Shown: positions 11,353 through 21,455 of the stretch, piece after piece | Position numbering within the stretch: the first letter of the stretch is position 1 | Layout: the number at the start of each line of letters is the position of its first letter | Assembly: GCF_031755915.1 (NCBI RefSeq) | Contig: NC_083384.1 | Location: 22,814,001-22,878,000, forward strand | DNA from: Ziziphus jujuba | Lineage: Eukaryota > Streptophyta > Magnoliopsida > Rosales > Rhamnaceae | Reading direction: 5' to 3' | DNA: 64,000 bases | The notes under the pieces: generated by a model | The model's input: only the letters and a program-made list of their open reading frames with translations | The model's database searches: none | Told to the model about the DNA's origin: nothing | Translations under genes and position numbers: made by a program

Positions 11353-12401
11353 CTACATCACTTTCTTCACTTTCGGACTCCTTTTTTGGCCGAGTGGTGC
11401 TTTCTTCTCCAAGTTTCGCCTTTTGTCTTGCTTCAAAGGTGGGATTGCTTCTCCAAGCACTTGGATTTGACCTTCTACTACTTGACACTCCTCCATATCA
11501 TGTACTTGTGCCCCTCCTTTTGAATTCATTCTCAAGTTTGATAGCCAATGCAACATCTCTTCCAATTTCACATATTGTTGCAACTCTAATTGATTAGCTA
11601 TCACACAATTCAACCCACTTAGAAACTATTCCATGGTTGCTTCTCTATCCTCATTCATGCTCAATTTCATCATGAGCATCTCCATCCTCCACAGACCTAC
11701 TACCTTGTGATAATGCTTGGAGTCTTTGATGCAGCAACCTATGGTAATGACTTGGTATAAACTTCTTTCTCATGGCTCCTTTCATTTGTTGCCAACTAGT
11801 GATAGGTTCATCTCCAATCTCTTTCAGGTACTTTGCTCATTTGTCCACCATTGGAGGGCATAATATCCAAATTTCATTGCTGCTGCCTTTACCTTCTTAG
11901 TCTCTGAATAGCTTTGATGATAAAAAATCATCTCCATACGCTCCTCCCACTCTAAGTAAGCTTTCAAATCACTTTTTCCCATAAAAGGTGGTATGTTAAC
12001 CTTAATATTCCCAAGATCATCATCCTCATTCCTTGCTGGTCTCTCACAATTGGACTTCCTTGGTAAGCAAAAATATCATATACTCCCTCTTCAAAATCAT
12101 CTCCAAAGTTACCTTCCATGAATTTTTCTCTAGGTCGATCACGGCTTCCTCGACCTCGACCTCGGCCACCATGTGCATCTAACCTTGGATTTGCCCCACC
12201 TTATGATGCTTCTAACCTTTCCATCCTTTGATCTAGGTGATCAAAATGAGCATTCATCCGCTGTAATTGCTCCATGACCACCATCATGTCCGTGTGCTCA
12301 CCTCCACTCCCTGAAGCTCGGGAATCACCCTTGAATTCTACGGATTCCTCTTCATTAATTCTTAATGGTGCATCTCCTCTTCTCACCTTTGAATATGCCA
12401 T
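11353..12401 (-). pseudogene. Gag remnant (copy A)
   Basis: The minus strand starts with MAYSKVRRGDAPLRINEEES at 12401 and includes MEQLQRMNAHFDHLDQRMERL, a likely coiled-coil N-terminus. Gag-domain fragments follow at about 12060-11560 and LELQQYVKLEEMLHWL near 11560. The zinc knuckle present in the sister copy at 38129-38171 is not found here; the frame goes straight to a Glu-rich stretch near 11380, so it was probably lost by deletion. Confidence 0.8.
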
Positions 12402-13560
12402 GTTAGTATGAATAACACAAAAATAAAATAGAACCTCACCAAAATCACTCCCTTACGTGTTTCACTCAAACAAGGTCTCAACACTCGTATTTGTACACTA
12501 GTTTCGAATTTTAAACCCTCTTTTGAGCTCACACTCTCTTGCCTTTTTCCACTCAAAGAATTATCTCAAAGTTTTAATTAAAACATACTTAAATAGCAAC
12601 TATATTACAAGTTTTCCTAATTTAAACTTATCAACAAAACAATAGCAAAAAAGCAAGCAATATCGAGTGAATTAATAAAACATAGTTCTTGGCTTTTCTA
12701 AGCAAAACAATGTAAATTAACAAACAATTTTTTTGGAATGAAACATAAGCTGTCTAGAATATAAATGAGACGATAATTCAAAGGAAAATATAGAGAAAGA
12801 AATTCAAGCACGAACAAAAATCAATTTGAACAAAAATAAAAAACAGTTGTTGGTTGTTGTTCTTGTAATTCAAGTTTTCATATCAAATCCTTTAACTAAT
12901 TTTTAACCCAATTAATTGTAGCACTCAAATTCAAATATCCAGCAGCAAAACTGAATTTCCAGCAACTCCAAATATTGAATAAATAAGCAACAACTAGGCA
13001 GCTCCAACAAATTTCCAGCAAACAAATTCAAACTCCAAATTCAACAAACTGCAGTTTTTTTTCTTGTCGGCTTTTCTTCTTCCTTTTTTTTTTTTTTAAA
13101 TCACAGAACTTAAAACACAACTCCAGTAGCACAAATCAATGACAAAATTGCAATTCCAACACCAATATTTCAACAAACCCTTGACATTCAAAATTCAAAC
13201 TTCCAAATTTTGTAATTTTTTTTTCTTTTTTTTTTTCCGCAAACCCTTTTTTTTTTCTTTTTTTGTTTTTTGAATATATGAATGCAAGTAACTAAGATCT
13301 AAATCAGCAAGAAAAAATCAACAATAAACTAAATTATCAAGAGCAACAATGAAAACCAACCAACAAACTAGGAAACAAAAATACGGTAAAACAAGGAAAA
13401 CCTAATTTAACTAGGAATGATTTTTTTTTTCTTTTTTTTCTTTTTTTTAAGATGCTGAACTTGTATGAGATGGATGCAACCTTAACCTAATTCTCAAATT
13501 GCAGATTAACACAAAAACAAATAAAGCAAATAAATATAAATCAAACCTGAACAAAATCTT
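12402..13560 (-). other. Leader of CRM-like copy A
   Basis: Non-coding stretch between primer-binding site and gag. It matches 36434-37028 of the sister element in part (for example the AACAACAACCAACAAC-like region). It holds several long poly-T runs near 13085, 13225, 13250 and 13430 on the plus strand. Confidence 0.6.
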
Positions 13561-13573
13561 GGCTCTGATACCA
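13561..13573 (-). other. Primer-binding site of copy A
   Basis: Sense TGGTATCAGAGCC is a perfect match to the plant initiator tRNA-Met complement and lies 2 bases from the 5' LTR end (sense ...CGTATCA). It fixes element orientation and the LTR boundary at 13576. Confidence 0.9.
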
Positions 13574-13575
13574 AA

Positions 13576-14711
13576 TGATACGAACTTAGGCCAACTCGCG
13601 CCTAAACCCATATTATATTAGCCCGAATCTCAATTAAGTTCAAGTTCTTACAAATAAACCTTAAAGCCTAATCAACCTATGATTAGAAACCTTGGTATAA
13701 TGATGATCCCACAATAGGTTATGGAAGTCCTATTGATAAGTCAAAACTAAAATACTCAGTCTCTAATGGTGTTTTAGGTGTTCAAAGAGAATAAAGAGAA
13801 TTCAATCCATATTAATTTTCTGAATATTATTGAAGATATGTTCTTCCTAAAAAATAAGGTCTTAAATATTTTAGAGTCATAAAACATTAAACTCTAGAAA
13901 TTTAGGTTTAAACCGGCCACCAAAGAGAAAAGGAAACATGTTGGTCAATTCTCACACTACTTTCCTAAACTAATTTGTATTAATTAATTCATTTATTTTG
14001 AATTAGGAATTAATTAATTTATAATGAAAATAATAAAATAATAACTTTTCTAAGTTGATTTTTCTAGCAAAATAAATAAATAAAACCAAAATAAAAGCAA
14101 GTTTCCTAAAACAAAAGACAATGTTCAAATTAGGAAACTAGTTGACCAGTTTGACAACTAAACTAACTTTAACCAATATCTAGCTTGTTTGAGCTCCAAG
14201 TCAGTTTTCATATGCCATGTAGGATGCCAAATATTATTAATAATGATTTCCACACGTTGCCCTTTGATTGGAATAAGTCAAACTTGCTTGAACAAGAAGA
14301 AAAATCAAAGCCAATAGCTAAACAACACATTTTCGGCCAAATTGAGATGTTGTCCGTACAAGCTGGTTTTAGATGCTTTTGATTCTACCTTGACATGATT
14401 CCAAGTGCTCTTGGTGATATCCATTGAATCCAAGAAATGTTGGATCCATTCGTTGCTGCATGGAGTCTATATTTGCACTAAAACAGCTACTCGGGTTCGT
14501 AACGGCTTCCACCATTTTAATGCTTAAAATAGGCTTTGTATTTTCGGATATTGACAAGCCCTTTTGAGAATTAATTACTTCCTATATAAAAGCAGCCAGG
14601 TTTTCCTTAAATTTCTTGGCTTGAGCTCTAGTGATCGGCTCGATCTTCATCCATATCGGGTCAACACCCCTGCAGGTTGTCGGTTGTGCGGGCACGGGTG
14701 GATACTCATCA
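13576..14711 (-). repeat. 5' LTR of CRM-like copy A
   Basis: Plus-strand ends TGATACGA and CTCATCA. It matches 9002-10112 throughout with substitutions and short indels. Chromovirus reverse transcriptase sequence resumes directly after the flanking TTCTA. Confidence 0.9.
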
Positions 14712-14716
14712 TTCTA

Positions 14717-15200
14717 CCATAAATTCATAGGTGGCTTCGACAAAATGGTAGCTCAACTCACACAAATTCTAGCCAAGAATGACATCCAATGGAACCCAGA
14801 AGCAAATGCAGTTTTCAACTGGCTAAAGCAAGCTCCCCTTCACCCCCGGTATTGCAACTACTAGATTTCTCCTAATCTTTTATTATAGAAAGCGATGCAT
14901 GTGGAGGAGGAATCGGTGCCATCTTGCTGCAAGGAGATAAGCCAATCATTTATTACAATGAAGCTCTTACAGAACAATTCTAACTTGGTCCATTTACAAA
15001 AAGGAGATGTTTCTATTGTAAAAGCTATACGGAGATGGAGGCCATATTTACTTATCAAACTATTCATTGTCCGCACTGATCAAAGCTTAAAGCATTTGTT
15101 AGAATAGTGGACCACGATACCAGCTCAAACCTGTTGGCTACCAAAATTACTAGGTTATGATTACTCCATTCGGTATAAGAAAGGATGGGAGAATTTTTTG
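14717..15200 (+). pseudogene. RT C-terminus and RNase H remnant, right part of split element
   Basis: It resumes the Reina-like polyprotein with HKFIGGFDKMVAQLTQILAK and WNPEANAVFNWLKQA (reverse transcriptase C-terminus), then FIIESDACGGGIGAILLQGD (RNase H first aspartate) and AIRRWRPYLLIKLFIVRTDQ (second motif with Asp), and LLGYDYSI-like text. Frameshifts separate these blocks. It follows directly from the reading at 8260-9001. Confidence 0.85.
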
Positions 15201-15429
15201 GTACAGATGCTTTATCTTGAAGAGAAGAGGTTCAATGTCTTGCACTTTTTCTTCCTCACTTTGATTGGTTGGCCACCCTACAGCAAGAAATTTCTACAAA
15301 CCCTTTTTGCACTAAGATACCTGACATGTCCTCATCTACTCAATAAACTTATCATTTATATGATGAAGTTTGGTATTAAAGGAACAAGATTTATTTAAGT
15401 CCCATTTTAACTTTAATTCCTGCAATATT

Positions 15430-16440
15430 GGCTAAGCCCATTCGTTCCTAACTGGTGGGCATTTTGGTTACCATAAAACTTTAGCTCGCATTAAATACGA
15501 CTTCTCTTAGCCACACTTGATGAAAACTATTAAGAAGTATATTAGAGGATGTGATATTTGTCAATGTTGCAAGGCAGAAAGTATTAAACCCACAGGGCTC
15601 CTGTAGTCACTACTAATTCCAACACAGATGTGGATTAATATCTCAATAGATTTCATAGATGGCCTTCCTCCTTCTCATGGTCATACAGTAGTAATGGTGT
15701 TCATGGATCGTTAATCCAAATATGTCCACTCCATCCTTCTCAAGCATCCTTATACAATTATCTTAATCGCTAAATTTTTTATCAACCAAATTGTGAAACT
15801 CCATCGAATGCCCACCTCCATTGTCAGTAAATGAAATAAGGTTTTTATCAGTACATTTTGGAAACACTTGTTTCAATTACATGGCACCATGTTAAAACTA
15901 AGTTCTAGCTACCACCCACAGGCGGAAGTGGTGAATCGGACATTGGAACAATACCTACGTTACTTTGCTAGAGAACGTCCAAATAAGTGGATCAATTGGT
16001 TGCCCTGGACTAAGTACAACTATAACACCTCTATCCATTTAAGTACTAAAATCATTCCCTTTGAGACTACTGGGTATCCACCACCATCTATACCAGCCTC
16101 ATACCACAAATGTTCAAGCTATTGATGAACTCCTTCGTGACCGAACTAAAATTCTAAAAATCTTACGATGGAACCTCACTTTGGCTCGTGAACATAAGAA
16201 AGCTACAACAAATCAAAAGCGTTGAGATATTACCTTCAGCATTGGAGATTTAGTATTACTCAAGTTACAGTTATACCGACAGACATCTATGGTTCTTCAT
16301 CAATCTCTCAAGCTATTTTCACGTTTTTATGAACCATATGGGGTTATCAAGATAATTGGTCCCATTGCATGTCGTTTGGAGTTTCCCCCTGGCTCTTTAA
16401 TCCACAATGTGTTCCATGTGAGCTTACTACGGAAGTGTCA
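15430..16440 (+). pseudogene. Integrase remnant of the Reina-like element
   Basis: The HHCC zinc-binding region reads GGHFGYHKTLARIKYDF...IRGCDICQCCKAES. The catalytic core has INISIDFIDGLP with its first aspartate, but the second (usual SDRD) reads S-K-stop. The glutamate region reads YHPQAEVVNRTLEQYLRYF, keeping Glu. The C-terminal part has FVNHVSLLRK-like sequence near 16410-16440. It would have integrated element cDNA; the lost Asp and stops make it inactive. Confidence 0.85.
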
Positions 16441-16489
16441 TGGTTAGGTACCACCTATTCAGCCAGCCTTTCCTCCTATCTTGGAGAAC

Positions 16490-16640
16490 ATTGAAATTTT
16501 TCCCCAACCGGAGTCTGTCTTGGATACAAGAATTATTCAAAAAGGAAATTATCGCCTTAAAAAGAAAGTGTTAGTGAAATGAATGGATACTACCACTGCA
16601 AACGCGACTTAGGAGAATGAAAGATGACTTGCATGCCTCT
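16490..16640 (+). pseudogene. Chromodomain remnant
   Basis: The frame reads PQPESVLDTRIIQKGNYRL, then KKKVLVK, stop, MDTTTANAT, stop, EN. The two stops (TGA and TAG) sit exactly where chromodomains of plant chromoviruses have tryptophan (VKW and ATWE), so each is a single G-to-A change from TGG. Chromodomains bind modified histones and steer integration. This identifies the element as a chromovirus. Confidence 0.8.
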
Positions 16641-16675
16641 ATCCTGATTTCATCCATTAGGTCAAGGATGATTCG

Positions 16676-16686
16676 AAGGGGTGGGC
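16676..16686 (+). other. Polypurine tract of the Reina-like element
   Basis: AAGGGGTGGGC lies directly before the 3' LTR start TGATGAGG. It is purine-rich except for one T and the last C. Confidence 0.7.
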
Positions 16687-17126
16687 TGATGAGGTTCTCA
16701 AGTGAATTGTACCCTTCCCATGCAACCCCATGCATGGAATCCATGCAACCCATGCATAGATGTGAGTCATCCATTTTTACCATGCAATTCATACGGGGAA
16801 ACTATTTTGAATATGGGGGCTGTGGTAGCAGGGTACTATCAGTTACTATGTGTAGTTATTTTACGTTGTTATTGTTAGTTACTATATAGTTATTTATGTG
16901 GTTCTATTATCCATATTCATAGAAGGGTCTTGTAAATATGCATATGGATATAAATATTTATCTAGTGGCTGTAATAGAGGTTATAATGAATGAAAGTTAA
17001 TTTACCACCTCTCTACTTCTGAACTTTTATTCTTTACATCTCAATCTCTCTCTACTTTGTTTTGCTTTGTTTCTCACTACCAAAAATAGGGGCATCTATC
17101 ACTTACTCAAACAGAGGCACCCATCA
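16687..17126 (+). repeat. 3' LTR of the Reina-like element
   Basis: It begins TGATGAGG and ends CACCCATCA, is followed by the GAACC target duplication, and is homologous to 7107-7535. Confidence 0.9.
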
Positions 17127-17436
17127 GAACCATTTGCAAGAGCTTAATAATTAGAAGGGTATAGATACCTTAATAAAAAGCACATTTATGTAATATTCTC
17201 TCTAATTTAGCTTACATATCGCTTCAGTTTCATTTCCCCCCAAATTAACCTCCAATTGAAAAAAATATATATAATCTTATTTATGCTTTCTTAATATTTC
17301 AATAATCCTAGATTTACCAAAATATTCATCAAATTTGTTAATTAAACGACATGGCAGATGATTTGATAACATTTAATTGGCTAATCATTTTTATTCATTT
17401 TTCCATTTAAATGTTTAAGTATCCATATTTAAATTA

Positions 17437-17790
17437 AAAGAGGTGTACTCAATTTAGAGTTTAATGGATTTAAAATAAGTTATAGATTTTAAAGGATTTG
17501 ATGGATTATTATGGAATTCCACAGATATCCATTAAACCAAAATAACTAAAATGTCCATCATTTTTAAATTTTTTTAAAAGCAATAACTTTTTGAATATCA
17601 CTAGATTTTAAAAAAATTGTACAAAGTCCTAATTGAATACACATAAATTTTAATGAACTTTTATAAAATATATTAAAATATAAATTGAATATCATTGGAC
17701 TTATATAGACTTTTTCAAAATCTAAATCGAATATCTTTTGAACTTTTAAACATTTTTAAAATCCTTCCAATTCCAAATTGAATACACCCC
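17437..17790. mobile_element. MITE, PIF/Harbinger-like
   Basis: About 354 bp with inverted ends: the left reads AGAGGTGTACTCAATTTAG and the right, reversed, GGGGTGTATTCAATTTGG. TTA flanks both sides (17434-17436 and 17791-17793). GGGGTGTATTCAATT-type ends with a TTA duplication are typical of plant Harbinger-related MITEs. It lies about 300 bp upstream of the gene's TATA box. Confidence 0.7.
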
Positions 17791-17793
17791 TTA

Positions 17794-18109
17794 GATTATA
17801 TGAATACGTCGATTAATAACATTTTAACATATATCATTTAATAAATAAATTTAGTAAATATTTTCATACATATAGTATAGTATCATTGTTCATATTTATG
17901 CTAACATTGTTTTTTTTCTTTTTTTCTTTTTTTAAGCTGAACATAGTAAGATCATTCATTAGCTAAAGAAATAATTCTATCACCGATTAAATTTTTTATA
18001 TTACTGTAGCAATTAAAATTGCAAAAAAACAAAACAAAAAAAAATACAGATTTTTAAATTTGTCCATATTTACTTTTTTGGGACTACGTTGGCTTTGCAA
18101 ACACTTTCC
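17794..18109. other. Upstream region of the DOG1-domain gene
   Basis: AT-rich, with a T-rich run at about 17910-17935 and an A-rich run at about 18025-18043. No gene or clear repeat seen. Presumably holds the proximal promoter. Confidence 0.4.
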
Positions 18110-18116
18110 TATAAAG
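18110..18116 (+). promoter_or_regulatory. TATA box of the DOG1-domain gene
   Basis: TATAAAG lies 185 bases before the upstream ATG at 18295 and 281 before the ATG at 18391. The sequence after it becomes C/T-rich and less AT-rich, as in plant 5' leaders. Transcription would start near 18140. Confidence 0.55.
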
Positions 18117-18294
18117 GGCCACCCTTACGACCTTTGAACAATTTCCCCTCCAAAATACCTATTTTTCCCAATTTCCCCCTTCGAATCCTGCACTTTTTGT
18201 CTTATTCCGTCTAAGAACGAGAAGAGGAAGACGAGGAAAGAAACCCAAGAAAGAACGCCGAGAGCAAAGGCACATCTTCTGCAAGAAGTTCGAG

Positions 18295-18310
18295 ATGCTC
18301 AAAGCCGTAG
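18295..18310 (+). CDS. Possible first coding exon (MLKAV) of the DOG1-domain gene
   Basis: ATG CTC AAA GCC GTA G is followed by a GT donor at 18311 (GTGAAT). An AG acceptor at 18420-18421, after the C/T-rich CATCTTCTTCTGCGTTTAG, would join it in frame to GGT CTG TTT at codon 11 of the downstream frame. The intron would be 111 bases with T-rich content. Without splicing this ATG meets a stop after 7 codons (18316). The product would start MLKAVGLFGRKK and have 282 residues. Confidence 0.55.
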
Positions 18311-18390
18311 GTGAATAAACCCCAAAACCCCATCATCATTTTTTTTTTTTCTCTTTCTTTCAGTTTATTCAAGAAAATTCTGACCCAATA

Positions 18391-19254
18391 ATGGTTGATC
18401 GTCATCTTCTTCTGCGTTTAGGTCTGTTTGGCCGCAAGAAAACCACCCGTCCCTTCAAGGATTACTACACCGACTGGTTCAACACCCTCAACAATTCCCT
18501 TCTTCCTCTGCTCCGAAGCTCCATGGACGATGCCTTCCTTCCTCAGCTCTCAATCCACGTCGAAATGATCCACAGCCATTTCCAGTCCTACTACGAAGCG
18601 CTCGACCTTGCCGCTTCCGACGACGTCACTCAGCTCCTCTACCCTGATTGGCGTAATTCCCTCGAGAAGCCCTTTCTCTGGCTCGGCGATTTCCATCCTT
18701 ACCTCTTCACCAATCTCCTCCGCTCATTCCTCGACGATGGCGACGAAAACGAAGACGACGATGATGGTTTTGGCGATCTGGGTAATGGTGAATGCAGCGA
18801 AAGCTACGAACTTTTTGATCGGCCTTGGCATTTGGTGATGGCCTGGAAGAACCCATCGAAGATCTTGATGAACCGGGTCGAGCAGATTGAGTGTGGGTTG
18901 AGGCTGATGGTTCCGGCACTGGTGGCTCGAGCCAGGGATGCACAGATGGTGTTCATAGAAAGTCTTGCGAAGAACTGGGTTGAGTGCGACGGAGGGAACA
19001 AGGAGGCGGCGAAGGCTGTGGTAGCAGAGCCCATGGAAGCACAAATGGATGAGGTGGTCAGCGTTTTTTTGGATGCTAATCGGCTCAGGAGAAGCGTGAT
19101 ATCGGAGATAATTGGCGCCGCCAATGTCTATCAGGCTGCTCTGTTTCTTGAAGGGCTTTCCCAATTTCTTGTTGGGTTCAAGGATTCTGAATTGCTTGGA
19201 GAATTTCAACGCTGCAAAACACCTCTGAGTAGGCAAACTCGCCTGGCAATTTGA
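18391..19254 (+). CDS. INP1: DOG1-domain protein, INAPERTURATE POLLEN1-like
   Basis: An uninterrupted 287-codon frame, the only long intact one in the window, with richer GC and more even codon use than its surroundings. Residues 22-33 (FKDYYTDWFNTL), 63-79 (HFQSYYEALDLAASDDV) and 85-110 (PDWRNSLEKPFLWLGDFHPY) carry the DOG1-domain pattern: HYxxYY, W.SSLE..FLWLG, P. An acidic run follows at 115-129, then a helical half with LRLMVPALVARARDAQ and a QAALFLEGLSQFLVGF end. No zinc finger, bZIP or signal peptide is seen, so it is not a TGA factor. Size, the short basic N-terminus, the domain and the acidic insert fit INP1, which in Arabidopsis is needed to form pollen apertures. Other DOG1-like proteins are the alternative. 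The start is uncertain: the ATG at 18391 gives MVDRHLLLRL, whereas splicing from 18295 replaces these ten residues by MLKAV. No neighbouring gene is visible. Confidence 0.85.
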   Translation: MVDRHLLLRLGLFGRKKTTRPFKDYYTDWFNTLNNSLLPLLRSSMDDAFLPQLSIHVEMIHSHFQSYYEALDLAASDDVTQLLYPDWRNSLEKPFLWLGDFHPYLFTNLLRSFLDDGDENEDDDDGFGDLGNGECSESYELFDRPWHLVMAWKNPSKILMNRVEQIECGLRLMVPALVARARDAQMVFIESLAKNWVECDGGNKEAAKAVVAEPMEAQMDEVVSVFLDANRLRRSVISEIIGAANVYQAALFLEGLSQFLVGFKDSELLGEFQRCKTPLSRQTRLAI

Positions 19255-19630
19255 TATGCGATGTGGGTTTGATGGGATGGCATCGAATTGGTGGTTTTGT
19301 TTGTTACTTCATTTTCTCTGCTTTTCTTAGCTCAAACTAGAGCAGAGTAGAACAACCGCAGAAATAACTCCACTGTTTCAGCCAATTACAGTTTCAGGTT
19401 GCAATTAATATTTTTTCTCTTTTTGGGTTAAAAAATTTTTTGCTTCTCTCGATAGTATTTGTGAATGTCAATGGTTGATATATGGGAAATTTTACTGAAT
19501 CTACCATGTAACTTGTCGGCTTGTTAATTTTGTTTTAGATTATAGCCTAGACCGGTCATGATGCATTTTGGCAACGTTCGTTTTTTTCTTGCATCAAAGT
19601 AGCCCTTGCGTTAAGTAGCTCTCTCTATTC

Positions 19631-19636
19631 AATAAA
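19631..19636 (+). terminator. Possible polyadenylation signal
   Basis: AATAAA lies 377 bases past the stop codon, preceded by T-rich sequence. Plant polyadenylation signals are loose, and T-rich TTTTGTTTTAG near 19530 could serve an earlier site. Confidence 0.35.
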
Positions 19637-20577
19637 ATTTAATGGGGGGTTTAGATTATTTGACATAATTATCAATCTGTGAAGTTAAATTCCTGTAGGT
19701 AATTTTCCCTCTCCTGCAAAGAATGTCATCTCTCAACTGAATAGGGACAATCTTGAGAGAGAGCCCATTTCAAACGGAAGTAGAAAATATTCCATACTCT
19801 TTTTGACAAAGGAATCCAATTAATGAACTAAAAAGAGACATTGGTACTAGTGTTTATTTTATTATTATTTTTTTTTTTTTTTATTGTGTCTCGTATTATT
19901 GTTGGTGATAAATAGGTTTGCTTTATTACGATGATTTTGTGAACGGTGTCGAGCAATTGCCTTTATGAAATATGTGGTTTAGAAAGTTTAGGGAGGCGTA
20001 GTTGCTAAATGCATAGTTCAATGTCAATTTGCAACTTCAGCAATAGTTTATAGGGCACTGCTATAAATAATCCTAACTACTAATAATAAATTGCACGTAA
20101 AAAATGTGAATGTAATGTAAGGAATGACTACATCAAATTGTAGAGAATTTTCAATACGAAACTTGGGTAAAAAGCTTAGAACTAAAACAAATTGAATGAG
20201 GAAATCTAGCTAATTTTTGGTTTTAGAGAAAAGGAAGAGTCGCCTTCTACTATTTGAAAATGGATCTTTTATAGGCTGAGGCTTCGCAGATGGGCTAATT
20301 ATTTATTTTTTTTCCTTAACCAAATATTGTCACTTTTAAGATTGTAGGTTCCCTTTTCTATAGTTTAAAAATATATAATATTTGTGATCCAAAAACTAAA
20401 GAAATAAACAGTCATCAACAATAGAGAAATTTTGTTATTGGAAGTGTAAAAATATGCTTACTTAAAAAAGGGACATAGTGATTCATGCCTCTCAACATAC
20501 ATATAAACATATTTATAAAATAAGGTATAATTCTATAATAAATATAAACCTACTTATAAAAAAGGATATGTATCTAC
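19637..20577. other. Non-coding stretch, nothing recognised
   Basis: AT-rich with a poly-T run at about 19866-19882. No gene, TE domain or strong inverted repeat seen. Confidence 0.4.
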
Positions 20578-21455
20578 TAGTGTTTTAAAAGGTGGAAAAA
20601 AGAACCGTCTAGGAACATGATGCTTTTAGATAACGTTTCACATAGTAGTAAGGCTTATAAAAACCCCGGTCGATGCAATGTTGATAGCCTAATGCCCGCC
20701 TAGGTGCTAAAAGGTGAGAGCCTTTTTGAACGAAGTTTTTTTTTTTCAAGATTATTTTTTAAAAAATATTAAAAAACAATTAATAAGAAATTAAAAAATA
20801 AAAAAAAAATAAAAAATACTGTTAAAAAATGGAAACTTTTTTAAGATTAAGTTTTTTTTCTTAAACAAAAAAAAAAACATAATATATAAGGATTAAGGAA
20901 TTAGAGAAAATTTAACCAAAAAAAGGAAAAAATGAAATAAAATAAAGAAATGCTCAAGTTGAAATTAGGGAGCCTGATGAAAATAATTTTGTATTGGATG
21001 GCATGAAAAATGAGTTAGATAAACATGTAGATATTGAATTGGAATCTAATAAAAAATTAGACAAGAGTTAGATTATGGTAATAACTAAAGTATATATTAA
21101 TTTAGGAATTATTAGGTACTTATAGGTTTGTAATATATATGTTTTGAAACTAATATGTTGTCAAAAACGTTGAAAACATGAATTTTCATAAATATATTAT
21201 GATCAATTACATGCTAATTCATGTTTATTGTACAAATATAATATAAACTTATATATATTTTGACATTTAAAATATGAATTATTTTATTTATTTAATAGTA
21301 TTATAATAACTAAAATAATAATATAATTGTGAAATGCCTTTTTACGCCTGGGTTCCGTCTAAACATATCTAGGCTCCACCTAAGTACACTTAGACTACTA
21401 AGACTTAAGGTTTGACATTGTCGTCTTACAGCGCTTTACGTCTTTTAGAACAATA
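20578..21455 (+). mobile_element. hAT-derived deletion element, older copy
   Basis: It is homologous over its length to 48014-48944. It begins TAGTGTTTTAAAAGG and ends CTTTTAGAAC, degenerate inverted ends. Inside, the plus strand reads LDGMKNELDKHVDIELESN...KLDKS and a stop, the acidic C-terminal tail of hAT transposases. Apart from that tail, only AT-rich filler remains. The 8-bp flanking duplication is not clear here. Confidence 0.65.

Larger units (their letters stand above)
9002..14711 (-). mobile_element. Non-autonomous CRM-like Ty3/gypsy element (copy A)
   Basis: A 5710-bp minus-strand element with LTRs at 9002-10112 (3' LTR) and 13576-14711 (5' LTR). Flanks GCCTA (8997-9001) and TTCTA (14712-14716) match at 3 of 5 bases, so the target duplication is eroded. 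Internal order on the minus strand: tRNA-Met primer site, long leader, gag, protease, a short reverse-transcriptase sliver, integrase tail, polypurine tract. Most of reverse transcriptase, RNase H and the integrase catalytic core are missing. The integrase tail (GAFQVLECINENAYKLDLP) and its read-through into the LTR resemble the CRM clade of chromoviruses. LTRs differ at roughly a tenth of sites where I compared them. Confidence 0.9.
7107..17126 (+). mobile_element. Chromodomain Ty3/gypsy element (Reina-like), with a nested element
   Basis: LTRs of about 429 bp (7107-7535) and 440 bp (16687-17126) begin TGATG and end ATCA. Both sides carry GAACC (7102-7106 and 17127-17131), a perfect 5-bp target duplication. 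Order on the plus strand is primer-binding site, gag, reverse transcriptase, RNase H, integrase, chromodomain, polypurine tract. Subtracting the nested element at 9002-14711 leaves about 4.3 kb. Between gag (to about 8180) and the start of reverse transcriptase (about 8260) no zinc knuckle or protease is found, so these were deleted. Short LTRs plus a C-terminal chromodomain fit the Reina clade of chromoviruses. LTRs differ at many sites, so the insertion is old. Confidence 0.9.

Noticed and set aside
14370..14711. Initial reading that copy A's right side ends inside its coding region, as a tandem or truncated element
   Set aside because: Coding-like sequence there is LTR: the polypurine tract and the shared TCATCA ends show the LTR starts within the integrase tail, so the element is complete at both ends.
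18707..19236. Minus-strand open frames of 78-170 codons opposite the DOG1-domain gene
   Set aside because: They are antisense shadows of the strongly coding plus-strand frame; their translations are rich in His, Pro and Ser with no family match, and they lack their own promoter or splice context.
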